A stretch of 64,000 nucleotides of DNA from Anniella stebbinsi (Eukaryota > Chordata > Lepidosauria > Squamata > Anniellidae): positions 228,993,654 to 229,057,653 of the forward strand of contig JARDYH010000001.1 in the NCBI GenBank assembly GCA_029215795.1. Direction: 5' to 3'. The position numbers and the translations under genes were made by a program. Numbering within the stretch: position 1 is the first letter of the stretch; every line of letters starts with the position of its first letter. Under the pieces are notes generated by a model. It saw only the letters and a program-made list of their open reading frames with translations, was not told the origin of the DNA and searched no databases. Positions 46,506-56,985 of the stretch are shown here, piece after piece.

Positions 46506-48469
46506 CTCCCTATGAGTTTCTAGAGTCAGGCCTTTTCCCAGGGTCTCTGGAAGGAAGGAAATAAGTTAAATGTTTGAAAGGTTATCTCTAATGCACAAAC
46601 ATGAAAAATGGGGTGGCCATATGTCCTACATTATTGAGGACAGGCCTCTATTTGAAGTTGTCTCGTATCTTGAGTGCTGTCCAGTTCAAGTCTAATTTAA
46701 AGATAAAGATCCCTATAAGACTATCAACAGCCAGCACCTGTACAACAGACTAGGCAAGCTCACAGGTTATCTAGTGTCTTCCCCACTATGGTGAGATGTA
46801 ATCTATTTCTAGATTTGCATCTATAATATAACGTGGCATAGACAAATTTTATGCACATCTGCTCCCTTTTTGTCCTCTTTTCAGGGGCAATGTGTAAGGA
46901 GGGCACCACACGGCATGACATTCCATGTGTTCGATTGCTGAGGTGTATTCTGCGTAGTTTATAATATGTTCAAGGCCAATTAGGCTTTCCCAAGTGTATT
47001 ATTAACCTAAAGAATAAACACCTTTTAAATCAGTGCCAGACTGATTGTTGCAGAATAAATTAATATAGTCTACAGCAGTGATTTGGGGGTAGGAGAATTG
47101 GAACGTTTACGTGTCTATCCCCATTTTCCTCTGTGAAATGTTGCACAGCCCTGCCATTCCCAGCTGCTTGGACGCTCAAAGGGCTCTTCAATGCCACAAA
47201 AAGGGGCTATAAGTTGCCTCCATCTCTCCTCCTTGCTATTAGAACTGTTGAGCAAGTATTCTTGCATGGTACTTTCATGCAATGGCAAGAAACTCTTGCT
47301 AGCAAGTGGAAATAAAAACATTCACTGTTATGCTGGCCTTCAGTCTGGTATCTCTCAGATAGCAGGCTCGCACATGCATGGCATCCAATTTCTCATCCCT
47401 TAGGGATATTTCACACATGTATGTTTGTAATTTGATTACCGCAACATACCAGTGGCGCTCAAACAAACACCCCTCATGCACTGGGGAGAAGTGATGCCCA
47501 TTGTCACCACTACCCCAACTTTGCATTCGATGACCATGTGAAGCAGGTTTACAGAGGTACAGATGTACACACAAAAAGGGAATCCTGGTTGGATTGGTAC
47601 TTACAGATGGCCTCATCACATTGGTGTTTAATGCATGGCTGGCATGGAACATGGCCAGCACACAGATCAGCTGCGTATGAGGGGATTATGTGAAAAAAGC
47701 CCTCTGAGGAATTGCATGTGTGAACTTGAACTCCCCCTTTCCATTTTAGCCCTGAATCCCCCCTTCTCCATCCCACATTATTCCAGAGCATCCCATGACT
47801 CTAAAGAGCGGCTTTTGCAGTAGAGAGGAGTGGGGGAAAGCCCCATTGCCCAAGCAGAACTCTGCTTACGTATCTCTGGATCCAATTCACTTCAGACATT
47901 CATCATCCAAGAGACAGTAATCAAATGGAGAGAAAAGAAGTGATGTTCATGCATATGGGTACTAGAGATCCTGATTGTTCAACACTTGATACCATGAAGG
48001 AGAATTTGCCAGCAAGTACATGTACATACATTGCACTGTTAAACATTGGAGCTCATTTACTGATCCAGTTACTGATTACCTTATCAAGTAAAGCCAGTCA
48101 GATCTTTCCTTGACATCAGTAACTTGCATTAACCAATTGTTTGCCCTCAGACAGATCCCCATGAACTGAGCCCAGTCCTGATGATGCAGACTGGATACAA
48201 AAAGCAAAGAAAAATCACCCCACACTGATGCCTTTTGTTTATATAAAATGATTTGCTAAAATTCGTTATCTTGGGGGGGGGGTCGTTCTTGGCTTTGCAT
48301 GCTTGGGCTTTCAGCTTGGGCTTAAAGGTGTTACTTGCAACTGTAATATTTGTGAGAATCTAGATTTGGCCCTGTCATTTTTACAGCTTCGGAGTCGCCT
48401 TTGCTATTAGAAGCACTTATTGAGGCTGATCAGATATATCAACTCACAACCCATGTTTGTAAATACTTT
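46506..48469. other. unassigned
   Basis: A fragment GGGTGGCCATATGTCCTAC at about 46611 resembles the hAT terminus TAGGGTGACCATATG, but no partner end was found. A poly-G run is near 48272-48281. Otherwise nothing recognised. Confidence 0.4.
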
Positions 48470-49070
48470 TGATCGGTGAATAAATATAATACACAGGGTC
48501 TTAAGCAAGAATGGAATAGGGAACTGGACTGTCCCATTTTGCCTAATCAATGGATCACTACTTTAGCATCTGCAACTGAAGCATGTATGGATCTCAGGTT
48601 ATGTCTTTATTCAGCAAAAACTCTTATTCCATGTCTATTGGATGCCACAACAACTCTTTAATAAGTCAGCTAATTGCTGGAAGTAAAATACAACTAATGC
48701 TTCTTTTGATCATAGATTTCGGCAATGCTCAACAGTTGCTTTTTTGTGGGGAGGAGTTTAGTATATGGTTAAACTTTGCATTGGAACACTCTTTAATATC
48801 TACTGGTGCATATGTCCTCTTAAATTATCTACCTGCTTCCTGGAAGTTAATGCACAGACAGCACAAATGGATTCTCTGCGCCCTTTTGACAGAAAAAAGA
48901 CTGATATTACAACATTGGAAGGATAGACACTCACCTCTTATATTGGAACGGACTGAGGATGTAATAACACTTTCAACATTTGAATGGGTGGTATATACAG
49001 CTGTCTAAGAACTATATATAAACTGCAACAAAGGCAAGCCAAATTTCCATATATGCATCCTTTCATAAGT
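48470..49070 (+). mobile_element. L1-clade LINE ORF2 C-terminal remnant
   Basis: Broken frames encode the end of an L1 reverse transcriptase ORF: EWNRELDCPILPNQW, then in another frame NKSANCWK, a stop, NTTNASFDH and QCSTVA (the cysteine-rich end region), then SLRPFDRKKTDITT. Several stops and frame changes. It indicates an old L1 insertion; no 3' tail is obvious. Confidence 0.6.
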
Positions 49071-49402
49071 GGTGCCTACATACAAATGGATAAAATGGAG
49101 AGAAAATAATATTGATTATCAACATTTGCTTGGGCCTTTCTTCCCTTCATATTTTTTTTAATCATTGATTTCATTTCTTGGGGGAGAGGGGGAATTATGA
49201 CTTGGTTCCCATGATAACGTAACTCAGGAAATTTCATGAAAATGGCATTTTGCTTCTCCTCCTTCTCCCTACAGTTTTCAATAGTGATTTTTCAAATAGT
49301 AGTGTTCAAGGATCAGCAGGGGAGACTATCCAGTCTTCACCCATGCACTCACACTTAGGTAACTGAGACACTCTGTCTTCAACACTACCTCCCAGGGCTT
49401 AG
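49071..49402. other. no recognised feature
   Basis: Nothing recognised. Confidence 0.5.
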
Positions 49403-50160
49403 AGCAGCCTTCCCCAACTTGGGGGCGGGGTGTCTACACAACATCTCTTTGGCACCTTTTTCTCCGAATATGCGCTTTTTCCTATGTTCGATTTTACGTC
49501 TAATAGCAGTAGACGAGAGCTGTTAAGGCGAATTATGGGCTCCATACAATGCAGTTTACAATTGTTTATATGTGGAGTTTCACTGCAGAGTCGGATCAAG
49601 GGTGTATGGTTGAACATGGAAAATTTGATGAAAGCACCGCCCTGTCTCCTGATGGTACCTCCCCCGGAGTTTCGTGCCGTTCGTTAACCCTGCCCACCTG
49701 ACTTTCTCGCTGTTGCCTGTCCAATCACAATCGCGCGTTACTTCGCATGTGGGTACGATTTCTTTGGGTGTGCCTACAATTACAGTTTTTAGGAGGGCAG
49801 CATTGGCTTTGGAACCTATTGTAAAACCATAGAAGCATGATTTTTCCAGGTACTGGATGGCCATGGCGAACAGCTGCCCATGGAGCGTCTGCCCCCCCCA
49901 TTCCTCCTGCCAAGAATTCACCGCTGGACACTCCCACCCCACCATGCTTGCGGCAGCTTTCCCTTATCTCCTGCGCCCTAGTAACAACCACGGCCATCTT
50001 GGAAATGTGCTGCTTCAAGGGCAATTTTTTGTCTAGCCTTTCCGTTACAATGTTGCATTTCACACTGATGTCCCCAGTTCCATACAAACTTTCAATTATT
50101 CTCTCTGTCTACGAACCTCGAGATGCCAGCACACTACAGTTCTGGGATGTCCAATGCTGA
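49403..50160 (-). other. CpG-richer, gene-like region with candidate first exon
   Basis: More CpG than its surroundings (for example CAATCGCGCGTTACTTCGC). On the minus strand TTCCAAGATGGCC (ATG 49997-49995) combines a strong Kozak context with a YY1-like motif, as seen in housekeeping first exons. A ~90-codon frame follows to 49725. After an 8-base C-run (49892-49899) a different frame to 49580 looks more protein-like (GQLFAMAIQYLEKSCFYGFT). I do not recognise the product. It may be a gene start, a frameshifted pseudogene or chance. Confidence 0.25.
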
Positions 50161-51989
50161 GCAGGCTAGAGGGCAACCTCGCCATGCCATAACCTGGTCA
50201 CTGCGTCGCAGAGGTGGGTGACTGGGCAGACGGGAGTGGGGGAGGGCCGACCGATGCCCCCTAAAAAATCCTGGGATGCCACTGATGTCCTCTCTTTCCC
50301 CCCAAACAGTGTGGGGGCTGTTCTTCCAGCTATCTGTAATCAAGAGGCAGAAGGGGCATTGGCAGCTTCGCCTCCGCAGTATGGTAGCTCATTGCGTTTC
50401 CTTCAGCACCAAATGAGAAGACTGGAGCGGATAGTCTGGCGTTCCCACTCTCCGGCACCCCTCCACCACCTCCCATGCCACTGGAATGACTGGTCATGCC
50501 TCCCCCCAACATGTGAGTGGTGACTGGGACGTGGCATCTGTGGATTGACATTCATTTCCATGCGACTGTTGCTGTTTGCCTTTTGATCGCCACGTTCTGC
50601 CCAAACCCCTATGGTTTCCCAACCTGCGCTGTGCCTTTCTGATTACTCCAGCCACTCTTTTCAATGGGATTGTGCCCACATGTAACCATTAGTAGAATAA
50701 AGATATTGCATTGCTTTATTTTTGTGTGATACACACACACACACACACACAAAAGCTTCCAGGAAAAGCAATGAGAGAAGGGAGAGTAGATACGAAGCCT
50801 GATGCACGATCGTGCACTAAGCTTCCCGGGGAACAAGTCCCCCCACCTGCTCAAGGCTCCTTACTCCTGAGTAACAGTGCTCAATGGCACGTACAGAAGT
50901 ATCCCTTCCTTTTTCAAGCCGTGATCCCAGCAAGGTAGCAGGGAAGGGTAGCCTTAGCAGACCTCAAATTATACTATAAATGAAGCATGAACATTATTCC
51001 AACCCCCTTGATTCCTGTAGAACCAGCTCCATATGAGTAGCCACTCGTCTCTGCTCCCCGAAGATGTCCAAAAGATCTAATATTTCCTCCCTTTTCCAAG
51101 ACACTCCCCTTCCTTTAGCAGCCATCACGACGATGTACCAAGGCAAAATAAACAGCTCAACAGCTCAACATGTGGATGGAGAAATGGGAGGAGTAGCCAG
51201 GTAAAGGGGGCAGTCATGACATCACAAGCCCTGACCACCAAAGTACGTCCATGATTAGCATTAATCTGAATGGTCAGTGGAAGGTTACATGTTGGAAATG
51301 CGACTGAACTTCGGAGAAAAATTAAAAGTCACATTAAATAGACACCTTGGAAACATGCGTTAATGGAGACTATAAGTCCAAAATGCCATCAGAGCGAAGT
51401 AAAGGCAACCCAAATAAGCCATGTAGTGGTACCCTTGGAGCCCTCCAGATGTCTCAGACTGCAGGTCCCATCATTCCCAGTCATGTGGGAGAGGGAGTTA
51501 TTATCCTATCTACAATGGAAATTACAACTAATTCAAAGATGGGGAAAACCCAGTCAAAGTGTTCAGAATCACCTTCACTGCTACCTTGTATGGGCAAGGC
51601 AAGACTGACTAGGTTGGACAGTCAGAGTTGCGCCAGTGTGCACCTCTAAAAATGCAATTTTTTAAAAGAGGCTCCAACCAGGATTGTGGTTGGAGTAGGG
51701 ATGGGGGAGTTGTTGCAGACAAGATGGGATACCGGGCAGAGCCGGCAGAAAGATTGAGGGGGAAGTAGGGGGGAAACAAGCCACACAATGTGTGAGTTGT
51801 ATGCCCAGTCATTTGTCAAATGCATGATCCACGCCCTGTGGGTTGTTCGCAGAACAGCCCACACCGCATAGCTTGTTGAACAGGGTGGGTTAGCTTATCG
51901 TGCAAACTCACCCAATGAAAATTAGGGAAGAAATCCATTTTAATTTCTGGAGGGAAATAGTTAAAACATAAGCCAAATGGCCAGTTTGC
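50161..51989. other. unassigned, with a (CA)n at about 50731-50751
   Basis: A fragment of the AGCCTTCCCC-family MITE is near 51430-51490. No gene is supported; AATAAA at about 50696 alone is not informative. Confidence 0.45.
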
Positions 51990-52330
51990 ACAACAAAACA
52001 GCCTATTGTGGGTTAATTTATCCACAATGAGGTGAGTTCCAGCCACCATTATGAATATGAAAGTGCCAGCCGGGGTTTGTCGTGACTTGTTGTGCCATGT
52101 AAACCCAGCCAGGAGTGGGGTTACTTGAGGGTTAAACAACCTTTACATAGTCCTAAAACAGTTTGTATGCTTTGTGGGGGTTGTTTAGCCTCAAATAATC
52201 CCTGCCCAGGTTTTCATGACATGATAAGCCATGGAAATCCCCACCTGGGGTAACATATTCATAATGGTGGATGGGCATGGAACCCCAACTTTTAATTAAG
52301 CCACAATGAGCTGTTGTGTCATCCGAACCA
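51990..52330. mobile_element. TIR/foldback element
   Basis: Arms 51990-52060 and 52257-52330 are inverse relatives over about 70 bp (CACCATTATGAATATG against CATATTCATAATGGTGG; ACAACAGCTCATTGTGG-like ends). Similar but weaker sequence at 51840-51985 suggests a neighbouring relict. Superfamily unknown. Confidence 0.65.
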
Positions 52331-53248
52331 AGTCAATGCATCAACCAGTTCATCAGTCAGCCAAAGTTATTTTGCTCCCCCATTTCCTGTGAATACATCT
52401 TTCCAAAGCAAATAAAGGAAAAAGGGCAACCATTAATACTGTACAAATTTCTGATCAAGTACAAATTGCTGGTGCAAGTAGAACATGTTTGTTGTTGGGG
52501 GGGGGGGGACTAATATGACTCCTGAATCTTTTCTCATTCATGTATTTCTGCCTAGAAAAGGGACCCTCTAAGAAGTTATATTTTAGCATCTTCATTCTCA
52601 ACGTACGGTTTAATGACTTTGCAGTACAGTACCCAAAAATGTAAATGGAAAGTGACATACCCAAACATGAAAATCAGAGTAGGCAAGCTATGACTCCAGG
52701 CTATTGTTAAATTTCAAGGGACTCTTACTTCAAACCCCAGGGGATTTTGGTGCATTGTGCCAGATAAATCTGACTCAGTCATTATCCTTGAGTAAGAATA
52801 TATTGCCCCTACAGATTTTCCCAGTAATCTTAGAGTAGCAGTTCCACCACCTCCTCCATCAAAGTGTATATTTTACCCTGGTTCTTCTCTCTTCACATAA
52901 TCATTGGCCAATTCCTTTCACTGTGGCTGAACCAAGCAGCATTCGCTGAATGACAGCTCCCTTCTCAGTCTCAGATCTTTTACTCACAGCCAACTGCCAA
53001 CCACCCAGTCACATAGTCATCCTTCTAATGTCCAATGGATCACCATTTCTGAATCCATTAATAGAAACAGCCTAGAGATCTGCACATGGCTCGCCCTGGG
53101 CCACAGCTTTCATTTTGCTGCAGACAGCATCTTGCAGGGGGTCACTACTGAGCTGCATGAGAATCAGCACAATTATTTATATACTTCTGTTTCTCCTCTG
53201 AACTAATCCATTCCAGACAAGGACATGCTTGTTTTTCCCAGATGTTTA

Positions 53249-53286
<38 letters not shown>

Positions 53287-53395
53287 TTTCATGGAAAAGA
53301 ATAAATGAACACAAATCTCACCTTGGAAAAAGCAATATTGAGAAATCAGTGAGTGAATATTTCAACCTCCCAGGACATTCTAACCCTATTCAAGC
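52331..53395. other. unassigned, with (CT)n at 53252-53281
   Basis: Poly-G at 52496-52508; CT microsatellite 53252-53281. No other feature recognised. Confidence 0.5.
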
Positions 53396-53640
53396 ATTCA
53401 TTCATTCATTCATTCATTACATCCATATCCCACCTTTTTTCCTCCAAGGAACCCAAGGCGGCATACATAATCCTTCTCCTCTCCATTTATCCTCACAACA
53501 ACAACCATGTGAGGTAGGTTGGGCTGAGAGTCTGTGACTGGCCCAAAGTCACCCAGTGGGCTTCCATGACAGAGTGGGGACCAGAACCCAGATCTCCCAA
53601 CTCCCAGTCCATCACTCTAGCCACTCCACCACACTGGCTC
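53396..53640 (-). mobile_element. MIR-like tRNA SINE
   Basis: The minus strand starts GAGCCAGTGTGGTGGAGTGG, then AGATCTGGGTTCTGG (B-box-like), a core-like GTGACTTTGGGCCAGTCAC and TGTTGTGAGGATAAATGGAG, ending in a (GAAT)n tail (plus CATT repeats 53396-53418). Order and spacing fit a tRNA-derived CORE/MIR SINE. Confidence 0.8.
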
Positions 53641-54677
53641 TGTTCAGGCATTAAGCCTTCTCAAAGAACGCATGGGGAGGAATGCATCAACCTCACCTCC
53701 CAACATCCCAGTTCCTGCTAATTCCACTCCTGACCTTCACACATTCACCTTAATATGCTTAGAATCTGGCTTCAGATACTTGCACTATATGTGTGCATGT
53801 TAAGAGTGTTCATATGTTTTGAGTGAGAACTGTACCCCAACATTCAGAAAATGCGAATCCCAGTGCACAACTTTGTTCTGTCTCACTTATTGGTTTTGGA
53901 GTAGCAAATTCAGTAAATTTGCATAATAATTTGGATGGAACAAATTTCTCACCTAACCCCACTGCAAAACAGTTGATGATGGAATTTCAGGTTATTGGAT
54001 AGGGTTTCACACATGTGAACATGTATAGTTGGGTCAGTGTGCTAGTGGATTCTCCTTGTGACATTAGTGATGAGCAACACAGAACCTTCTGTCCCCCTCA
54101 TTCCCATGCTGTTTTAATTGGGTTCTCCACTCCTTTGTGAAAAGATGTGTATGAGCACATCCTTTAACAAAGGGGTGGAGAACCCAATTATAATATAGTG
54201 CTCATGTTGCGATGTGTTTTATTAAAGTAGAACAAAAATTAGCAAAAACATCCTCCTAACCCCATCTAATTTTGTCAATATTTTGTCTCTTTCTTTTTAA
54301 AAAAAATAATAGTCATAAAGAATAGATATTTTCCTGACTTAAAAAAAACCCCTCAAACACGGGTACAGTTATCCCCTTTGGCAAGGTTATCTCCCCTGCA
54401 GAAAAGAAGAAAATTAAAAATGTGTCTGATTTTAATGGATTTGCTTAAAGGGCATGGGGGCAATGCCTTCCTTGTAAATTATTTTAACCCCTCCCCCCAG
54501 GAGAAATAAAAATGCATTCCAGATTTGCCTTCTCATATTTAATCTTGGATGAGTTGACATTTTAAATGTTTGAATCTCTCTATTTTAAAATACAGAATGT
54601 TGAATTATCTGATTTTGTTCTTGTATATGCAAAGTTGATGTATTATTCTTTATGGCCTCTGCATGAGAGGTTTGTGC
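53641..54677. other. no recognised feature
   Basis: AT-rich, no recognised repeats. The last bases 54670-54677 are the hAT target octamer GTTTGTGC. Confidence 0.5.
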
Positions 54678-54929
54678 TAGGGATGTGCACTGGATCGGAC
54701 CCGATCCACGATCCGAGTCCGGTCCAGTGGGAAATCGGATAAATTATCCGATTTCCGATCCCGCAGCTGGATCGGCCGATCCAATCCGAACCGGTCCGAA
54801 AAAGCTCCGAACCGGTTCGGCGGATCGGCGGATCGGCGGGCGCCCACTGGCGCCCACCGCCGCTTCCATTGGCGGGCGCCAGCGGGCGCCCGCCGATGAA
54901 AGTGGACAGCGGGGGGGGGAGGAGGGGGG

Positions 54930-56375
54930 CACTTACCTTCTCGGCCCGGTGGCTCCCGTCCAGCGCCGGCGCCTACTACTACTAGCAGGCTCCGCGGCCT
55001 GCTCTAGGGTGGCGCGCCGGGTGATGTCATCACCCGGCGCGCTACTCTAGAGCAGGCCGTGGAGCCTGCTGGAAGTAGTAGGCGCCGGCGCCGGCGCCGG
55101 ACGGGAGCCGCCGGGCAGGGAAGGTAAGGAGGGGGTGCGTGGAGGGAAGGAGGGGGTGCGCGGAGGGGGGAGGGGGGAGGGGGGCCCTTACCTGCCCGGC
55201 CCGGCGGCTCCCGTCCGGCGCCGGCGCCTACTACTCCCAGCAGGCTCCGCGGCCTGCTCTAGGGTGGCGCGCCGGGTGATGTCATCACCCGGCGCGCTAC
55301 TCTAGAGCAGGCCGCGGAGCCTGCTGGAAGTAGTAGGCGCCGGCGCCGGCGCCGGACGGGAGCCGCCGGGCAGGGAAGGTAAGGAGGGGGTGCGTGGAGG
55401 GAAGGAGGGGGCGCGCGGAGGGGGGAGGGGGAGGGGGGAGGGGGGCCCTTACCTGCCCGGCCCGGCGGCTCCCGTCCGGCGCCGGCGCCTACTACTCCCA
55501 GCAGGCTCCGCGGCCTGCTCTAGGGTGGCGCGCCGGGTGATGTCATCACCCGGCGCGCTACTCTAGAGCAGGCCGCGGAGCCTGCTGGAAGTAGTAGGCG
55601 CTGGCGCCGGCACCGGACGGGAGCCGCCGGGCAGGGAAGGTAAGGAGGGGGTGCGTGGAGGGAAGGAGGGGGCGCGCGGAGGGGGGAGGGGGGAGGGGGG
55701 CCCTTACCTGCCCGGCCCGGCGGCTCCCGTCCGGCGCCGGCGCCTACTACTCCCAGCAGGCTCCGCGGCCTGCTCTAGGGTGGCGCGCTACTCTAGAGCA
55801 GGCCGCGGAGCCTGCTGGAAGTAGTAGGCGCCGGCGCCGGCGCCGGACGGGAGCCGCCGGGCAGGGAAGGTAAGGAGGGGGTGCGTGGAGGGAAGGAGGG
55901 GGCGCGCGGAGGGGGGAGGGGGGAGGGGGGCCCTTACCTGCCTGGCCCGGCGGCTCCCGTCCGGCGCCGGCGCCTACTACTCCCAGCAGGCTCCGCGGCC
56001 TGCTCTAGGGTGGCGCGCCGGGTGATGTCATCACCCGGCGCGCTACTCTAGAGCAGGCCGCGGAGCCTGCTGGAAGTAGTAGGCGCCGGCGCCGGCGCCG
56101 GCCGGGAGCCGCCGGGCAGGGAAGGTAAGGAGGGGGTGCGTGGAGGGGAGGAGGGGGCGCGCGGAGGGGGGAGGGGGGATGGGGGCCCTTACCTGCCCGG
56201 CCCGGCGGCTCCCGTCCGGCGCCGGCGCCTACTACTCCCAGCAGGCTCCGCGGCCTGCTCCAGGGTGGCGCGCCGGGTGATGTCATCACCCGGCGCGCTA
56301 CTCGAGAGTAGGCCGCGGAGCCCGCTGGTAGTAGCCGCCGGCGCCGGACGGGAGCGGACAGGCCGAGAAGGTAAG
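54930..56375. repeat. six-unit tandem array of inverted repeats
   Basis: Units begin with TTACC at about 54933, 55188, 55449, 55704, 55934 and 56189, giving spacings 255, 261, 255, 230 and 255. Each unit is a ~195-bp palindrome (arms GGCGGCTCCCGTCCGGCGCC ... GGCGCCGGACGGGAGCCGCC, centre GGGTGATGTCATCACCC) plus a ~57-bp G-rich spacer GGAGGGGGTGCGTGGAGGG. The fourth unit lacks the hairpin tip. Outermost flanks CTTACCTTCTCGGCC and GGCCGAGAAGGTAAG are inverse, so one palindrome was probably the founder. Confidence 0.95.
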
Positions 56376-56567
56376 CAGTGGCGGGGAAGGGGGCTTACCC
56401 CCCCCCGGAGCCGTCCGCTTCTATCCGCTGGCGTCCGCGGGCGCCAGCGGATGGAAGCGGGCGGCCCCAGGGGGGTAGGGAGCGCGGGGGAGGGGGCTTA
56501 CCTGCCGGGGCCGTCCACAGCGGACGGCCCCGGGGGGGGAGGGAGTTAGGCCCCCCCTTACCCACCC

Positions 56568-56630
56568 GCCGCCATTTTTTCCTCATAGACTTGCATTGCA
56601 ATGCAAGTCTATGGGGAAAAAAATGGCGGC
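56568..56630. repeat. 63-bp palindrome
   Basis: GCCGCCATTTTTTCC at left against GGGGAAAAAAATGGCGGC at right, with a perfect 30-bp core CATAGACTTGCATTG plus its inverse. Part of the right arm of the hAT element. Confidence 0.9.
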
Positions 56631-56874
56631 CGATCCAAAAATGTACGATTTTTGGGTCGGGATCGGACTCGATCCGGTCCGGGGGGCCTCCGATTTTGTC
56701 CGAACCGGTCCGGGACAAAATTGGAGGTCCCGATCCGGGTCCCGATCCGATCCGGGGGGTCCGTGCACACCCCTAGTTTGTGCATCAAGAAAGGCAATTG
56801 GCTGGAAATTGATGGTGGACAGGGAAAGCAGAGAGTACTGTGTTGAATAGAGAGTGGCCTGGGTAACTTACAAA

Positions 56875-56985
56875 GGCTCTGTTCAGAAAACACCTTAAAC
56901 CACGGCTTTAACCACGGTGAATAAGGCAAAAAGCCTCATTCACCGTGGTTAAAGCCGTGGTTTAAGATGTCTTCTGAACAGGGCC
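56875..56985. mobile_element. hairpin MITE
   Basis: Two ~50-bp arms: GGCTCTGTTCAGAAAACACC / CTTAAACCACGGCTTTAACC and their inverse ending CTTCTGAACAGGGCC, with a very short loop. AAA flanks both sides, a possible 3-bp duplication. Very well conserved arms. Confidence 0.85.

Larger units (their letters stand above)
54678..56775. mobile_element. GC-rich hAT element carrying a palindrome array, TSD GTTTGTGC
   Basis: 2098 bp. Ends TAGGGATGTGCACTGGATCG and CCGTGCACACCCCTA, flanked by exact octamers GTTTGTGC (54670-54677, 56776-56783). Subterminal regions repeat CGGATCGG/CCGATCC motifs. The interior has an array of six long inverted repeats (54930-56375), two further GGCGCC-rich palindromes and a 63-bp palindrome at 56568-56630. 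Extremely rich in CpG. No transposase; frames across it are GC artefacts. It was moved in trans and then, or beforehand, its core was amplified. Confidence 0.93.

Noticed and set aside
46611..46900. Further TAGGGTGACCATATG hAT copy
   Set aside because: Only a degraded left end is visible; no right end or duplication was found.
54930..56375. Array considered as a CRISPR or bacterial repeat structure
   Set aside because: Units are ~255-bp palindromes inside a eukaryotic hAT transposon with TSD; no short repeats with unique spacers.
54685..56850. Several 80-140-codon frames over the GC-rich hAT
   Set aside because: They occur on both strands and in several frames, as expected from GC-rich repeats; low-complexity Pro/Arg/Gly products.
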